A stretch of DNA of 64,000 nt from Mesostigma viride (taxonomy: Eukaryota > Streptophyta > Mesostigmatophyceae > Mesostigmatales > Mesostigmataceae), in NCBI GenBank assembly GCA_009746045.1, contig RPFO01000065.1:6698273-6762272 (forward strand), given 5' to 3'. Position numbers and translations under genes: made by a program. The notes under the pieces were generated by a model. That model was given only the letters and a program-made list of their open reading frames with translations. It was not told where the DNA came from and searched no databases. Positions 44,666-56,610 of this stretch are shown here, one piece after another; position 1 is the stretch's first letter; the number at the start of each line of letters is the position of its first letter.

Positions 44666-45547
44666 GGAAATATTCCAAATCAATTTTTATTCCTCGGAAC
44701 TACGAAAATTCGGCCTGAACTCGCCCTAAAATCGTTTTTATTGCTCGAAACTAGTGACCGCTCAACCAAAAACGATTTCAGGCCGAATTTTGCATGCGTT
44801 CAGGGCAAATTTTCGTAGCACATTCGATTTCAGCAAAATTTAGATTCTACCAGCGCTGTCCCCAGAATCGTCTCAGAATCTCGCAAAGTTCGTCCAGCAA
44901 GCATCATACTACGCTCCGCTCCTCCAACTCAAATTTTTCGTGCACTTTTCAACTAAAATTCAGTCAAAACACGTTCAGACTTAAATTTCGGTCTGAATAA
45001 AAAATTGCAACGGAAACGCTCAGTATAACGGTTTCTGAACAAAATGCGGACACAAAACGGCCGTAACGCCCAGCTCATTACGGTTTCAAAACATTTTCTG
45101 GACATGCCGTCGACTTGCCGCACTGAACGCTTCAAAATTTTGGGACGGCGGGTTCTATACTCTGGAGTTGTTGTACTTCCGCGTAGAATATCCGTTAACC
45201 TTCGCCGGCTTGTTTGATTCGTGCAAGAGTTTGACGGGGCGCGCAACAAGCCGACATCGTGCCGGGTTCCGTATTTTTATCTGGCCGCGGCCATTGGCTG
45301 GCCTCCCACCTGCCCGCAAAAGTGCCTGAACCGGATCTGGACAAAACCGCCGTTTCAGCCCCGTTCAGGAAACCTTAACACTCGATCTCCCTAGTTTGCC
45401 ACTTTTCGGGCAACTGCTCCGATTGGGCGCCACCGCGGATCTCCGGATCGCCCTGACTATCGGCCGCCCTGCGCTCGCGGTTTTCGTACGGGCCACTTTT
45501 CGGACCTCACGGTTCGCCAAACTTTTGCGATGGGCTAAATCGTAGTT
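44666..45547. repeat. Partial/diverged macrosatellite unit end
   Basis: AAAGTTCGTCCAGCAAGCAT .. GGTCTGAATA .. ACGGCCGTAACGCC .. GACATCGTGCCGGGTTCCGT .. TGCCACTTTTCGGGCAACTG matches the 3' third of each unit (for example 49135-49810). It contains TATTTTTAT and two ATTGG (inverted CCAAT) sequences, so it is promoter-like. It marks the left edge of the array. Confidence 0.75.
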
Positions 45548-46139
45548 ACTAGAAGGGGACTAGTGGGGGGGCCAAGGCCCCCCACTTTTTCGGACGCACT
45601 ACGCCACCAGGGGCCCTGAGGCCCCCGCCGAAAGCTTCGGCATGCCGGGTTGAGCCCGCCGACCGGCCCGGCCTACTACGCCGGGGGGCGAACGCTCGGC
45701 GGCCTTCCTTTGGGGGCTTCCCATCGCGCGCGCTCGCGCCGGCCCGCCGCACCGTCGATCCCACGCTCCGTCCCTCACAGGCACGTCCAGCACGCGTCCT
45801 ACTACTAGTACATCAACGGGCAGTCCGAATAGTACCGTACATTGTGAGACGTCGCCGTTCAGTGCATGCAAGTATTTCCTTACTCATTACTTCCTAACAA
45901 CTGAAACTCACAATGCAGCTATGCCATGCAGGACACAATGTGGGTACCGCTTTAGCGGCAGCCATAACGACCAAACACTTCCATGCAAACTCAAATGTTC
46001 ATCATTCATTAATATTCATTGAGTGGCAATCCTTTGTAAACACATGCACCATCGGTCATGCCCACTATGGCTTCATGTAGACAATGTTTTGTACATGACT
46101 CGACAGTGCCCTTGTGCGCGACCGTGGGGCGCGGCAGGC

Positions 46140-47700
46140 CAGCCCTGTCCATTCGTGGGTGTGGTGGGGAGCTGCCATGCATGCGTGTGTTTAGGGGGTG
46201 GCTGGCATGCGTACGTGGGTGTGGGGGGTGGCTGCCATGCGTGCGTGGGTGTGGGGGGTGGCTGGCATGCGTATGTGGGTGTGGGGGGTGGCTGGCATGC
46301 ACGTGCATGTGGGGGGTGGCTGTCATGTATGCGTGCATGTGGGGGGTGGCTCGCATGCGTGCGTGGGTTTGTGGTGAGGGGGTGGCTGGCATGCATAAGT
46401 GGGTTTGTGGGGGGGCTGCCATGCATGCGTGCATGTGTGGGGGGGTGGCAAGCGTGTGTGGGTTTGCGGGGGGGCTGGCATGCATTCGTGGGTGTGGGGG
46501 TGGCTGGCATGCATGCGTGGGTTTAGGGGATGGCTGGCACTAGGCTGCATGCTTGCATGTGGGGGGGGCTGGCATGCATTCGTTGGTGTGGTGGGGAGCT
46601 GCCATGCATGCGTGGGTTTGTGGGGTGGCTGGCATGCATGCGTGGGTGTGGGGGGTGGCTGGCATGCATGCGTGGGTTTGGGGGGGAGCTGCCATGCACG
46701 CATGTGGGGCGGGGCAGGCTGGCATGCGTGCGTGGGTGTGGGGGGGGACGGCATGCGTACGTTGGTGACGGGGGTGGCTGGCATGCATAAGTGGGTTGGT
46801 GGGGTGGCTGGCATGCATGCGTGCATGTGGGGGGGGCTGGCACGCGTGTGTGGGTTTGGGGGGGGTGGCATGCATGCGTGTGTGGGGGGGGGTGACATAA
46901 GTGCGTGGGTGTGGGGGTGGCTGGCACGCGTGTGTGGGTTTGTGGGGGGATGGCATGCATGCGTGTGGGGGGGGGGGCTGGCATGCGTACGTGGGTGTGG
47001 GGGGTGGCTGGCATGCACGTGCATGTGGGGGGTGGCTGGCATCCATGCGTGCATGTGGGGGGTGGCTGGCATGCATGCGTGGGCTCGTGGGGTGGCTGGC
47101 ATCCGTGCGTGGGTTTGTGGGGTGGCTGGAATGCAAGCATGCATGTGGGGGGGGCTTGTTTGCATGTGGGGTGGCTGGCAAGCATGCGTGCATGTGGGGG
47201 TTGGCTGGCATGCGTGCGTGGGTTGGGGGGGTGGCTGCCATGCGTGCGTGGGTGTGGGGGGTGGCTGGCATGCATGCATGCATGTGGGGGGGGCTGGCAT
47301 CCATGCGTGGGTTTGTGGGGTGGCTGGCAGGCATGCGTGCATGAGGGGGGGGCTGGCATGCGTGCGTGGGTGTGGGGGGGGCGTACGTGGGTGTGGGGGG
47401 TGGCTGGCATGCGTGCGTGGGTGTGGGGGGGAGTGGCATGCATGCGTGGGTGTGGTGGGGGGCTGCCATGCATGAGTGGCTTGAGGGGGGGCTGGCATGC
47501 GTGCCTGGGTTCGTGGGGTGGCTGCCATGCGTGCGTGGGTGTGGGGGTGGCTGGCATGCGTACGTGGGTGTGGGGGGTGGCTGGCATGCATAAGTGGGTT
47601 TGTGTGTGGGGGGGCGGTGGCTGGCATGCGTGCGTGGGCACGGGGGTGGCTGGCATGCGTGCGTGGGTTGGTGGGGTGCCTGGCATGCATAAGTGGGCCC
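46140..47700. repeat. ~30-bp minisatellite of unit A
   Basis: GCTGGCATGCGTGCGTGGGT followed by GTGGGGGGTG is repeated ~50 times with CATGCATGC and CACGTGCATG variants. The purine-pyrimidine alternation GCATGCATGCGTGCGTG favours Z-DNA. Open in all frames as W/H/A/C/V/G-rich or P/T/H/A/C-rich artefacts. Confidence 0.95.
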
Positions 47701-47947
47701 GCGGTGCCCCTGATTGCTGTCTGGCCCCTAATCATGTGGATGTGGCTGGCTGCCTGCCCTCCTGTTTGCCCCATCCCCAAACCCCATGCCGCAAGGCTCG
47801 TAGCTCAAGCCCCATGGCTCATGCCCCATGGCCCTTGCCTGCCAGCCTACCTGTGCTGTATACCCTTGCAGCCTTTCCTGCCTCGCCTGGCGTGGCCTGC
47901 CCTGCCCTCTCTGCCCTCCCTCCCGCCCATGCGGTCCGTTGCCACGG

Positions 47948-48259
47948 ATGGAAAATGAGAAGAAAACCAATATGGCCCCGCTGGCACCACAAATCACCTG
48001 GTTGGTCAACCAAGGGGATAGCCTGCACAATGAGACAGGAACACAGCAGACCCAGCAAAGCAAGATTCAGGTTGTAAGCCAGTGGAGATTACTTTTGACT
48101 TGCTTGTTGAAGAAATATAAAACACCTTCTACTGTCACACCTTCTATGAACAAATGGTTGATTGATCACCTTATACACCACCTAAACAAGTTACCAGATG
48201 CGCTCTTCACCCCAGTGAAAATCCACGCGCGAAGCAAGGCAGATTATCTTACGCAGTAA
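47948..48259 (+). CDS. Conserved open frame of macrosatellite unit A (103 codons)
   Basis: Reads MENEKKTNMAPLAPQITWLV .. QGDSLHNETGTQQTQQSKIQ .. WRLLLTCLLKKYK .. MNKWLIDHLIHHLNKLPDAL .. VKIHARSKADYLTQ and stops with TAA. It is found in all four complete units with only substitutions and one in-frame 21-bp insertion (unit B). The end CTTACGCA|GTAAGC is also a donor-like site; splicing to CATGACCAG|GCAAGC 52 bp on would continue in phase as QASTGAFTAQYIPEKSITDP. I do not recognise the family. The frame is open 120 nt further upstream. Confidence 0.5.
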   Translation: MENEKKTNMAPLAPQITWLVNQGDSLHNETGTQQTQQSKIQVVSQWRLLLTCLLKKYKTPSTVTPSMNKWLIDHLIHHLNKLPDALFTPVKIHARSKADYLTQ

Positions 48260-49130
48260 GCACCATGAATGTCAGCGAGTACAGCAGTAAATGACGCCCT
48301 AAACTCATGACCAGGCAAGCATCCACAGGGGCTTTCACCGCCCAGTATATTCCAGAAAAAATCATCACAGATCCTCTGGCAACGGACGTTGACACGGGAA
48401 ACCCGAAGGACCATGAAGATGGCGTCCTGCACGGCTAAAAAAATGAAACGCAGACCTTTGCTACGCTATGTCTTCGCTGCGACTACGTGAATTCGGCCCA
48501 ATGGAAACAACGCAACCGAGGAAACGCATCAGAAAGAGAGCAGGCACTAGCCCGGTCATCGAAACAAACGACTCACCATCGGCATCGCCAGCGTACGTCC
48601 CGTGGCAACAAATCCAGCGTTCATTCCAATATTGTGTGACGACAACAGAAACTCGTCGGCCACACCCACGCCTTCCACGAACAGCAAACTGATTTCACTA
48701 GGCACCCAATACGTCAAGCGAAGAAGCACGATAACATAATACCTAAATCTACAACGACATTCCATTTCCAGGTCGCTAGCTATCGCAGCAGGCCATAGCG
48801 CCCCGAACCTCTCCCACGCACGTGAGTGCCCACCGACGTCCAGCCAGATCAGAAACAATTCAAAGGTACGCATCGAAATTGAACATTGAACGCTTTAAAA
48901 GCAATGCCCACGCATTGTCCATCGCCAATTTTCCAGGCAGCGTTGACCGCCATCCCCAGCCAGCAGGAAATTAAATCAAGGTGCTGTCGCAGCATGTCGC
49001 CCCCTCACCCCCTCGCAGTCCTGGTATGCACGTTCGATTGCTTGGGCGCGTCCAGGCGGTCCAGCACCGCGTACTACCCACTTGAAAATCCTCCCAAGTC
49101 ATTTTTTCCCTGCTTGGTAAGTACGGAATA
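48260..49130. other. Short conserved frames after the unit A open frame
   Basis: Open frames on the + strand (48468-48692, containing PRKRIRKRAGTSPVIETNDS) and - strand (48556-48873, FELFLIWLDVGG..; 48244-48432) are all kept in units A, B and D. Splice-like edges on the + strand (TTTCCAG|GTCGCTAGC, GTCCAG|CCAGATC..AAAG|GTACGC, TTTTCCAG|GCAGCG) suggest small exons. Because both strands are conserved, I cannot tell which, if any, is real. Confidence 0.3.
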
Positions 49131-50424
49131 TGGCAGAAATTCGTCCAGCAAGCATCATACTACTCTCCACTCCTCCAACTCAAAATTTGCGTATAATTTT
49201 AGAATAAATATCAGTCACATCATGTTCAGACTATAACTTCGGTCTGAATCGAAAAGTGATGCGGAACAACTCAGTGAAACGGTTTCTGAACGCAATGCGG
49301 ACAGGAAAACGGCCGTAACGCCTAAATTTTTACGGTATCCAAACATTTTTTGCACGGTTTCTCAACGATTTCTGAACGCTACGTTGACCTGACGCACTGA
49401 ACGCTACGGCCAAAAAGAACGGCGCGCTCTCGGCCAAGCGATGGGCCCTCTAGCTGCAGTAGATCCGCCGTTGCAGGAGGTTGTTTGATTCGCGACCGAG
49501 AGTTTGACGGCCCGCAACAAGCCGACATCGTGCCGGGTTCCGTATTTTTATCTGGCCGCGGCCATTGGCTGGCCTCCCACCTGCCCGCAAAATTCTGAAC
49601 CGGATCTGGACGTAACTGCCGTTTCAGACCCCGTTCAGACTTTGTGACAGTCGATCTCCCTAGTTTGCCACTTTTCGGGCAACTGCCCCGATTGGGCGCC
49701 ACCGCGGATCTCCGAATCGCCCTGACTATCGGCCGCCCTGCGCTCGCGGTTTTCGTACGGGCCACTTTTCGGGCCTCACGGTTCGCCAAACTTTTGCGTT
49801 GGGGTTAATCGTAGTCACTAGAGGGGGACTAGTGGGGGGCCAAGGCCCCCCACTTATTCGGACGCACTACGCCACCAGGGGCCCTGAGGCCCCCGCCGAA
49901 AGCTTCGACCCGCCGGGTTGAGCCCGCCGACCGGCCCGGCCCCTACGCCGGGGGGCGAACGCTCGGCGGCCTTCCTTTGGGGGCTTCCCATCGCGCGCGC
50001 TCGCGCCGGCCTGCCGCACCGTCGATCCCACGCTCCGTCCCTCACGGGCACGTCCAGCACGCGTCGTACTACTAGTACATCAACCCAATCCGAATAGTAC
50101 TGTACATCGTGAGACGTCGCCGTTCATTGCATGCAAGTATTTCCTTACTCATTACTTCCTAACAACTGGAACTCACAATGAAGCTATGCCATGCAGGACA
50201 CAATGTGGGTACCGCTTTTTGCAAGCGGCAGCCATAACGACCAAACACTCCCATGCAAACTCCCATGTTGATCATTCATTAATATTCATTGAGTGGCAAT
50301 CCTTTGTAAACACATGCACCATCGGTCATGCCCACAATGACTTCATGTAGACAAAGTTTTGTACATGACTCAAAAGTGCCCTTGAGCGCGACCGTGGGGT
50401 GCGGCAGGCCAGCCCTGTCCGTTC

Positions 50425-51785
50425 GTGGGTGTGGTGGGCAGCTACCATGCATGCGTGGGTTTAGGGGGGGGGCTGGCATGCGTATGTGGGTGTGGGGGGT
50501 GGCTGGCATGCACGTGCATGTGGGGGGTGGCTGTCATGCATGCGTGCATGTGGGGGGTGGCTGGCATGCATGCGTGGGTTTGTGGGGGGGTGGCATGCGT
50601 GCGTGGGTGTGGGGGTGGCTGGCATGCGTGCATGGGTTTGTGGAGTGGCTAGCATGCATGCGTGGGTGTGGGGGGAGCTGCCATGGACACATGTGGGCCG
50701 CCCGGGCGGGGCAGGCTGGCATGCATGCGTGGGTGTGGGGGGGGACGGCGTGCGTACGTTGGTGACGGGGGTGGCTGGCATGCATAAGTGGGTTTGTGGG
50801 GTGGCTGGCATGCATGCGTGCATGTGGGGGGGTCTGGCACGCGTGTATGGGTTTGGGGGGGGCTGGCATGCATGCGTGTGTGTGGGGGGGCTAACATAAG
50901 TGCGTGGGTGTGGGGGTGGCTGGCATGCGTGCCTGGGTTTGGGGGTGGGCTGCCATGCGTGCGTGGGTTTAGGGGGGGCTGGCATGCGTGCCTGGGTTCG
51001 TGGGGTGGGCTGCCATGCGTGCGTGGGTGTGGGGGGTGGCTGGCATGCGTACGTGGGTGTGGGGGGTGGCTTGCATGCACGTGCATGTGGGGGGTGGCTG
51101 GCATGCATGCGTGGGTTTGTGGGGGTGGCTGGCATGCATGCGTGGGCTCGTGGGGTGGCTGGCATGCGTGCGTGGGTGTGGGGGTGGCTGGCATGCGTGC
51201 ATGGGTTTGTGGGGTGGCTGGAATGCAAGCATGCATGTGGGGGGGGCTTGTTTGCATGTGGGGTGGCTGGCAAGCATGCGTGCATGTGGGGGTTGGCTGG
51301 CATGCGTGCGTGGGTTGGGGGGCGGCTGCCATGCGTGCGTGGGTGTGGGGGGGGCTGGCATGCATGCATGCATGTGGGGGGGGCTGGCATCCAAGCGTGG
51401 GTTTGTGGGGTGGCTGGCATGCATGCGTACATGAGGGGGGGGCTGGCATGTGTGCGTGGGTGGGGGGGGCGTAGGTGGGTATGGGGGGTGGCTGGCATGC
51501 GTGCGTGGGTGTGGGGGGGAGTGGCATGCATGCGTGGGTGTGGTGGGGGGCTGCCATGCATGCGTGGCTTGAGGGGGGGCTGGCATGCGTGCCTGGGTTC
51601 GTGGGGTGGCTGCCATGCGTGCGTGGGTGTGGGGGTGGCTGGCATGCGTACGTGGGTGTGGGGGTGGCTGGCATGCGTGCATGGGTTTGTGGGGGGGGGG
51701 GGGGTGGCATGCGTGCGTGGGCATGGGGGTGGCTTGCATGCTACGTGGGTTGGTGGGGTGCCTGGCATGCATAAGTGGGCCCGCG
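50425..51785. repeat. ~30-bp minisatellite of unit B
   Basis: Same basic unit as in unit A. The marker block GGAATGCAAGCATGCATGTG followed by GCTTGTTTGCATGTGGGG occurs in the same relative place, so the array order is inherited rather than rebuilt. Confidence 0.93.
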
Positions 51786-52029
51786 GTGCCCCTGATTGCT
51801 GTCTGGCCCCTAATCATGTGGATGTGGCTGACTGCCTGCCCTCCTGTTTTCCCCATCCCCAAACCCCATGCCGCAAGGCTCGTAGCTCAAGCCCCATGGC
51901 TCATGCCCCATGGCCCTTGCCTGCCAGCCTACCTGTGCTGCATACCCTTGCAGCCTTTCCTGCCTCGCCTGGCCTGGCCTGCCCTGACCTCTCTGCCCTG
52001 CCGCCCGCCCATGCGGTCCGTTGCCACGG

Positions 52030-52362
52030 ATGGAAAATGAGAATAAAACCAATATGGCCCCACTGGCACCACAAATCACCTGGTTGGTCAACCAAGGGGA
52101 TAGCCTGCACAATGAGACAGGAACACAGCAGACCCAGCAAAGCAAGATTCAGGTTGTAAGCCAGTGGAGATTACTTTTGACATGCTTGATGAAGAAATAT
52201 AAAACACCTTCTACTGTCACACCTTCTATCAAGGAGACAACCAGTTCTATGAACAAATGGTTGATTGATCACCTTATACACCACGTAAACAAGTTACCAG
52301 ATGCGCTCTTCAGCCCAGTGAAAATCCACGCGCGAAGCAAGGCAGATTATCTTACGCAGTAA
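52030..52362 (+). CDS. Conserved open frame of macrosatellite unit B (110 codons)
   Basis: Starts MENENKTNMAPLAPQ. It carries seven extra residues (IKETTSS region) from the 21-bp insertion, which leaves the frame open. The rest matches unit A (WLIDHLIHHVNKLPDALFSP). Same TAA stop and donor-like end. Confidence 0.5.
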   Translation: MENENKTNMAPLAPQITWLVNQGDSLHNETGTQQTQQSKIQVVSQWRLLLTCLMKKYKTPSTVTPSIKETTSSMNKWLIDHLIHHVNKLPDALFSPVKIHARSKADYLTQ

Positions 52363-54514
52363 GCACCATGAATGTCAGCGAGTACAGCAGTAAATGACGC
52401 CCTAAACTCATGACCAGGCAAGCATCCACAGGGGCTTTCACCGCCCAGTATATTCCAGAAAAAAGCATCACAGATCCTCTGGCAACGGACGTTGACACGG
52501 GAAACCCGAAGGACCATGAAGATGGCGTCCTGCACGGCTAAAAAATGAAACGCAGACCCTTGCTACGCTATGTCTTCGCTGCGACTACGTGAATTCGGCC
52601 CAATGGAAACAACGCAACCGAGGAAACGCATCAGAAAGAGAGCAGGCACTAGCCCGGTCATCGAAACAAACGACTCACCATCGGCATCGCCAGCGTACGT
52701 CCCGTGGCAACAAATCCAGCGTTCATTCCAATATTGTGTGACGACAACAGAAACTCGTCGGCCACACCCACGCCTTCCACGAACAGCAAACTGATTTCAC
52801 TAGGCACCCAATACGTCAAGCAAAGAAGCACGATAACATAATACCTAAATCTACAACGACATTCCATTTCCAGGTCGCTAGCTATCGCAGCAGGCCATAG
52901 CGCCCCGAACCTCTCCCACGCACGTGACTGCCCACCGACGTCCAGCCAGATCAGAAACAATTCAAAGGTACGCATCGAAATTGAACATTGAACGCTTAAA
53001 AGCAATGCCCACGCATTGTCCATCCCAATTTTCCAGGCAGCGTTGACCGCCATCCCCAGCCAGCAGGAAATTAAATCAAGTGCTGTCGCAGCATGTCGCC
53101 CCCTCACCCCCTCGCAGTCCTGGTTTATGCACGTTCGATTGCTTGGGCGCGTCCAGGCGGTCCAGCACCGCGTACTACCCACTTGAAAATCCTCCCAAGT
53201 CATTTTTTCCCTGCTTGGTAAGTACGGAATCTGGCAGAAATTCGTCCAGCAAGCATCATACTACTCTCCACTCCTCCAACTCAAAATTTGCGTATAATTT
53301 TAGAATAAATATCAGTCACATCATGTTCAGACTATAACTTCGGTCTGAATCGAAAAGTGATGCGGAACAACTCAGTGAAACGGTTTCTGAACGCAATGCG
53401 GACAGGAAAACGGCCGTAACGCCCAAAATTTACGGTTCCAAACATTTTTTGCACGGTTTCTCAACGATTTCTGAACGCTACGTCGACTGACGCACTGAAC
53501 GCTACGGCCAAAAAGAACGGCGCGCTCTCGGCCAAGCGATGGGCCCTAGCCGCAGTAGATCCGCCGTTGCAGGAGGTTGTTTGATTCGCGACCGAGAGTT
53601 TGACGGCCGCGCAACAAGCCGACATCGTGCCGGGTTCCGTATTTTTATCTGGCCGCGGCCATTGGCTGGCCTCCCACCTGCCCGCAAAAGTGCTGAACCG
53701 GATCTGGACGTAACTGCCGTTTCAGACCCCGTTCAGACTTGTGACAGTCGATCTGCCTAGTTTGCCACTTTTCGGGCAACTGCTCCGATTGGGCGCCACC
53801 GCGGATCCCGGATCGCCCTGACTATCGGCCGCCCTGCGCTCGCGTTTTTCGTACGGGCCACTTTTCGGGCCTCACGGTTCGCCAAACTTTTGCGTTGGGG
53901 TTAATCGTAGTCACTAGAAGGGGACTAGTGGGGGGGCCAAGGCCCCCCACTTTTTCGGACGCACTACGCCACCAGGGGCCCTGAGGCCCCCGCCGAAAGC
54001 TTCGACCCGCCGGGTTGAGCCCGCCGACCGGCCCGGCCCCTACGCCGGGGGGCGAACGCTCGGCGGCCTTCCTTTGGGGGCTTCCCATCGCGCGCGCTCG
54101 CGCCGGCCTGCCGCACCGTCGATCCCACGCTCCGTCCCTCACGTGCACGTCCAGCACGCGTCGTACTACTAGTACATCAACCCAGTCCGAATAGTACCGT
54201 ATATTGTGAGACGTCGCCGTTCATTGCATGCAAGTATTTCCTTACTCATTACTTCCTAACAACTGAAACTGACAATGCAGCTATGCCATGCAGGACACAA
54301 TGTGGGTACCGCTTTTTGCAAGCGGCAGCCATAACGACCAAACACTTCCATGCAAACTCCCATGTTCATCATTCATTAATATTCATTGAGTGGCAATCCT
54401 TTGTAAACACATGCACCGTCGTTCATGCCCACCATGACTTCATGTAGACAACGTTTTGTACATTACTCGACAGTGCCCTTGTGCGCGACCGTGGGGCGTG
54501 CCCTGTCCATTCGT

Positions 54515-56055
54515 GGGTGTGGTGGGGAGCTGCCATGCATGCGTGGGTTTAGAGGGTGGCTGGCATGTGTGCCTGGGTTTGTGGGGTGGCTGCCATGCGT
54601 GCGTGGGTGTGGGGGGTGGCTGGCATGCGTACGTGGGTGTGGGGGGTGGCTAGCATGCACGTGCATGCGGGGGGTGGCTGGCATGCATGCGTGCATGTGG
54701 GGGGTGGCTGGCATGCATGCGTGGGTTTGTGGGGTGGCTGATATGCGTGCGTGGGTGTGGGGGGTGGCTGGCATGCGTATGTGGGTGTGGGGGGTGGCTG
54801 GCATGCACGTGCATGTGGGGGGTGGCTGTCATGCATGCGTGCATGTGGGGGGTGGCTGGCATGCGTGCGTGGGTTTGTGGGGGGGTGGCATACGTGCGTG
54901 GGTGTGGGGGTGGCTGGCATGCGTGCATGGGTTTGTGGGGTGGCTGGCATGCATGCGTGGGTGTGGGCGGGAGCTGCCATGCACGCATGTGGGGCGGGGC
55001 AGGCTGGCATGCGTGCGTGGGTGTGGGGGGGGACGGCATGCGTACTTGGTGACGGGGGTGGCTGGCATGCATAAGTGGGTTTGTGGGGTGGCTGGCATGC
55101 ATGCGTGCATGTGGGGGGGGCTGGCACGCGTGTGTGGGTTTGGGGGGGGCTGGCATGCATGCGTGTGGGGGGGGGGGGCTGACATGCATGCGTGGGTGTG
55201 GGTGGCTGGCATGCGTGCCTGGGTTTGGGGGTGGGCTGCCATGCGTGCGTGGGTTTAGGGGGTGGCTGGCATGCGTGCCTGGGTTCGTGGGGTGGGCTGC
55301 CATGCGTGCGTGGGTGTGGGGGGTGGCTGGCATGCACGTGCATGTGGGGGGTGGCTGGCATCCATGCGTGCGTGTGGGAGGTGGCTGGCATGCATGCGTG
55401 GGCTCGTGGGGTGGCTGGGATGCGTGCGTGGGTGTGGGGGTGGCTGGCATGCGTGCATGGGTTTGTGGGGTGGCTGGAATGCAAGCATGCATGTGGGGGG
55501 GGGCTTGTTTGCATGTGGGGTGGCTGGCAAGCATGCGTGCATGTGGGGGGTGGCTGGCATGTGTTTTGGGGTTGGGGGGGCGGCTGCCATGCGTGCGTGG
55601 GTGTGGGGGGGGCTGGCATGCATGCATGCATGTGGGGGGGCTGGCATCCATGCGTGGGTTTGTGGGGTGGCTGGCATGCATGCATGCACGAGGGGAGGGG
55701 CTGGCATGCGTGCGTGGGTGTGGGGGGGGCGTACGTGGGTATGGGGGGTGGCTGGCATGCGTCCGTGGGTGTGGGGGCGGAGTGGCATGCATGCGTGGGT
55801 GTGGTGGGGGGCTGCCATGCATGCGTGGGTTTAGGGGGGGCTGGCATGCGTGCCTGGGTTCGTGGGGTGGCTGCCATGTGTGCGTGGGTGTGAAGGGTGG
55901 CTGGCATGCGTACGTGGGTGTGGGGGGTGGCTGGCATGCATAAGTGGGTTTGTGTAAGGGGGGGGGGGTGGCTGGCATGCGTGCGTGGGCATGGGGGTGG
56001 CTGGCATGCGTGCGTGGGTTGGTGGGGTGCCTGGCATGCATGCGTGGGCCCGCGG
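54515..56055. repeat. ~30-bp minisatellite of unit C
   Basis: Same unit and internal marker block as units A and B, with small copy-number differences. Confidence 0.93.
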
Positions 56056-56298
56056 TGCCCCTGATTGCTGTCTGGCCCCTAATCATGTGGATGTGGCTGG
56101 CTGCCTGCCCTCCTGTTTGCCCCATCCCCAAACCCCATGCCGCAAGGCTCGTAGCTCAAGCCCCATGGCTCATGCCCCATGGCCCTTGCCTGCCAGCCTA
56201 CCTGTGCTGTATACCCTTGCAGCCTTTCCTGCCTCGCCTGGCGTGGCCTGCCCTGCCCTCTCTGCCCTCCCGCCCGCCCATGCGGTCCGTTGCCACGG

Positions 56299-56610
56299 AT
56301 GGAAAATGAGAAGAAAACGAATATGGCCCCGCTGGCACCACAAATCACCTGGTTGGTCAACCAAGGGGATAGCCTGCACAATGAGACAGGAACACAGAAG
56401 ACCCAGCAAAGCAAGATTCAGGTTGTAAGCCAGTGGAGATTACTTTTGACTTGCTTGATGAAGAAATATAAAACACATTCTACTGTCACACCTTCTATGA
56501 ACAAATGGTTGATTGATCACCTTATACACCACGTAAACATGTTACCAGACGCGCTCTTCACCCCAGTGAAAATCCACGCGCGAAGCAAGGCAGATTATCT
56601 TACGCAGTAA
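56299..56610 (+). CDS. Conserved open frame of macrosatellite unit C (103 codons)
   Basis: Starts MENEKKTNMAPLAPQITWLV; differences from unit A include TQKTQQ, CLMKKYKTHS and HHVNMLPDAL. Length and stop are the same as in unit A. Confidence 0.5.
   Translation: MENEKKTNMAPLAPQITWLVNQGDSLHNETGTQKTQQSKIQVVSQWRLLLTCLMKKYKTHSTVTPSMNKWLIDHLIHHVNMLPDALFTPVKIHARSKADYLTQ

Larger units (their letters stand above)
45548..49816. repeat. Macrosatellite unit A (4269 bp)
   Basis: Order within the unit: GC-rich module (45567-45785); a ~350-bp stretch with TACTCATTACTTCCTAACAA and GACACAATGTGGGTACCGC; a ~30-bp minisatellite (46140-47700); a block from GATTGCTGTCTGGCCCCTAA to CATGCGGTCCGTTGCCACGG; a conserved open frame (47948-48259); ~900 bp with several short frames conserved on both strands; and the promoter-like AT/GC segment shared with 44666-45547. 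Boundaries are set at ACTAGAAGGGGACTAG. Confidence 0.92.
49817..53912. repeat. Macrosatellite unit B (4096 bp)
   Basis: Same order as unit A: GC module 49834-50050, minisatellite 50425-51785, conserved frame 52030-52362, promoter-like end to 53912. It differs from the others by a 15-bp insertion (CAAGGAGACAACCAG) flanked by duplicated TTCTAT at 52224-52250. Confidence 0.92.

Noticed and set aside
45549-45764. Arg/Gly/Pro-rich minus-strand protein in the GC-rich module
   Set aside because: The frame length and start differ between the copies; the openness follows from high GC content.
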